Positions 5,897 to 5,942 of a stretch of DNA of 5,942 nt are shown piece by piece; position 1 is the stretch's first letter; each line of letters begins with the position of its first letter. The DNA is from an uncultured bacterium (GTDB lineage Bacteria; Desulfobacterota; Desulfovibrionia; Desulfovibrionales; Desulfovibrionaceae). A program made the translations under genes and the position numbers. The notes under the pieces are model-generated. The model was not told the DNA's origin, did no database searches, and saw only the letters and a list, made by a program, of their open reading frames with translations. The stretch is from assembly GCA_905215675.1 (NCBI GenBank), contig CAJMRA010000167.1, forward strand, positions 1-5,942, in the 5' to 3' direction.

Positions 5897-5942
5897 GGGG
5901 AAGGAACCCCTTTTGCTTGCAGCCAAAAGGGGTTCCTTCCCC
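5897..5942 (+). terminator. Perfect 19-bp inverted repeat, probable intrinsic terminator
   Basis: Bases 5897-5915 and 5924-5942 are exact reverse complements around the loop CTTGCAGC (5916-5923). It starts 23 nt after the fdhD-like stop. The left arm runs GGGGAAGGAACCCC then TTTTG; the right arm mirrors it. The window ends on the last base of the right arm, so a following U-tract and any longer stem cannot be seen. Because the TTTT/AAAA pairs are inside the stem, it could also serve a convergent gene from the other side. Arms of this style recur after genes in Desulfovibrio-type genomes, as far as I recall, so it may be one copy of a dispersed family. Confidence 0.75.

Noticed and set aside
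1..5942. CRISPR arrays, tRNA or rRNA genes, transposases, att sites
   Set aside because: No repeated spacers, cloverleaf-like segments, transposase motifs or flanking direct repeats were seen on either strand.

Overview
The window is GC-rich and every gene I can support is on the + strand. Composition, an fdhD homologue and a terminator built on GGGGAAGG/CCTTCCCC-type arms suggest a Desulfovibrio-like sulfate reducer (Desulfovibrionaceae). That is an inference from style; no taxonomic marker is present.

Layout: (1) positions 2-34 are probably the last codons of an upstream gene. (2) Positions 81-3976 hold a compact three-gene block: a LolD/MacB-type ABC ATPase (81-842), an FtsX/MacB-type permease starting 1 nt after it (844-2121), and an exported protein with a formylglycine-generating-enzyme-like (SUMF1) domain and a long helical C-terminal tail (about 2270-3976). 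(3) Positions 3977-4101 hold a UACG-capped hairpin, followed by a 3-hydroxyisobutyrate-dehydrogenase-family reductase (4102-5001). (4) After a GC-rich inverted repeat comes an FdhD-family protein (5088-5873). (5) A perfect 19-bp inverted repeat with an 8-nt loop closes the window and probably terminates transcription.

The ATPase, FtsX permease and non-catalytic SUMF1 protein have the same composition as TagT, TagS and TagR. In Pseudomonas aeruginosa these act in the periplasm and inner membrane to switch on the kinase PpkA and so the type VI secretion apparatus (threonine phosphorylation pathway). The best working hypothesis is that this block is a Tag-like envelope-signalling module in which the ATPase-permease pair drives or senses something in the periplasm and the SUMF1 protein relays it. 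No kinase, phosphatase or secretion structural gene lies in the window, so the flanks must decide. A MacB/Lol-type transporter with an accessory protein is the alternative.

The reductase and FdhD-like gene look functionally separate from the block. The FdhD-like protein keeps the family fold motifs but lacks the CxxC loop expected of a sulfurtransferase, which makes its function uncertain.
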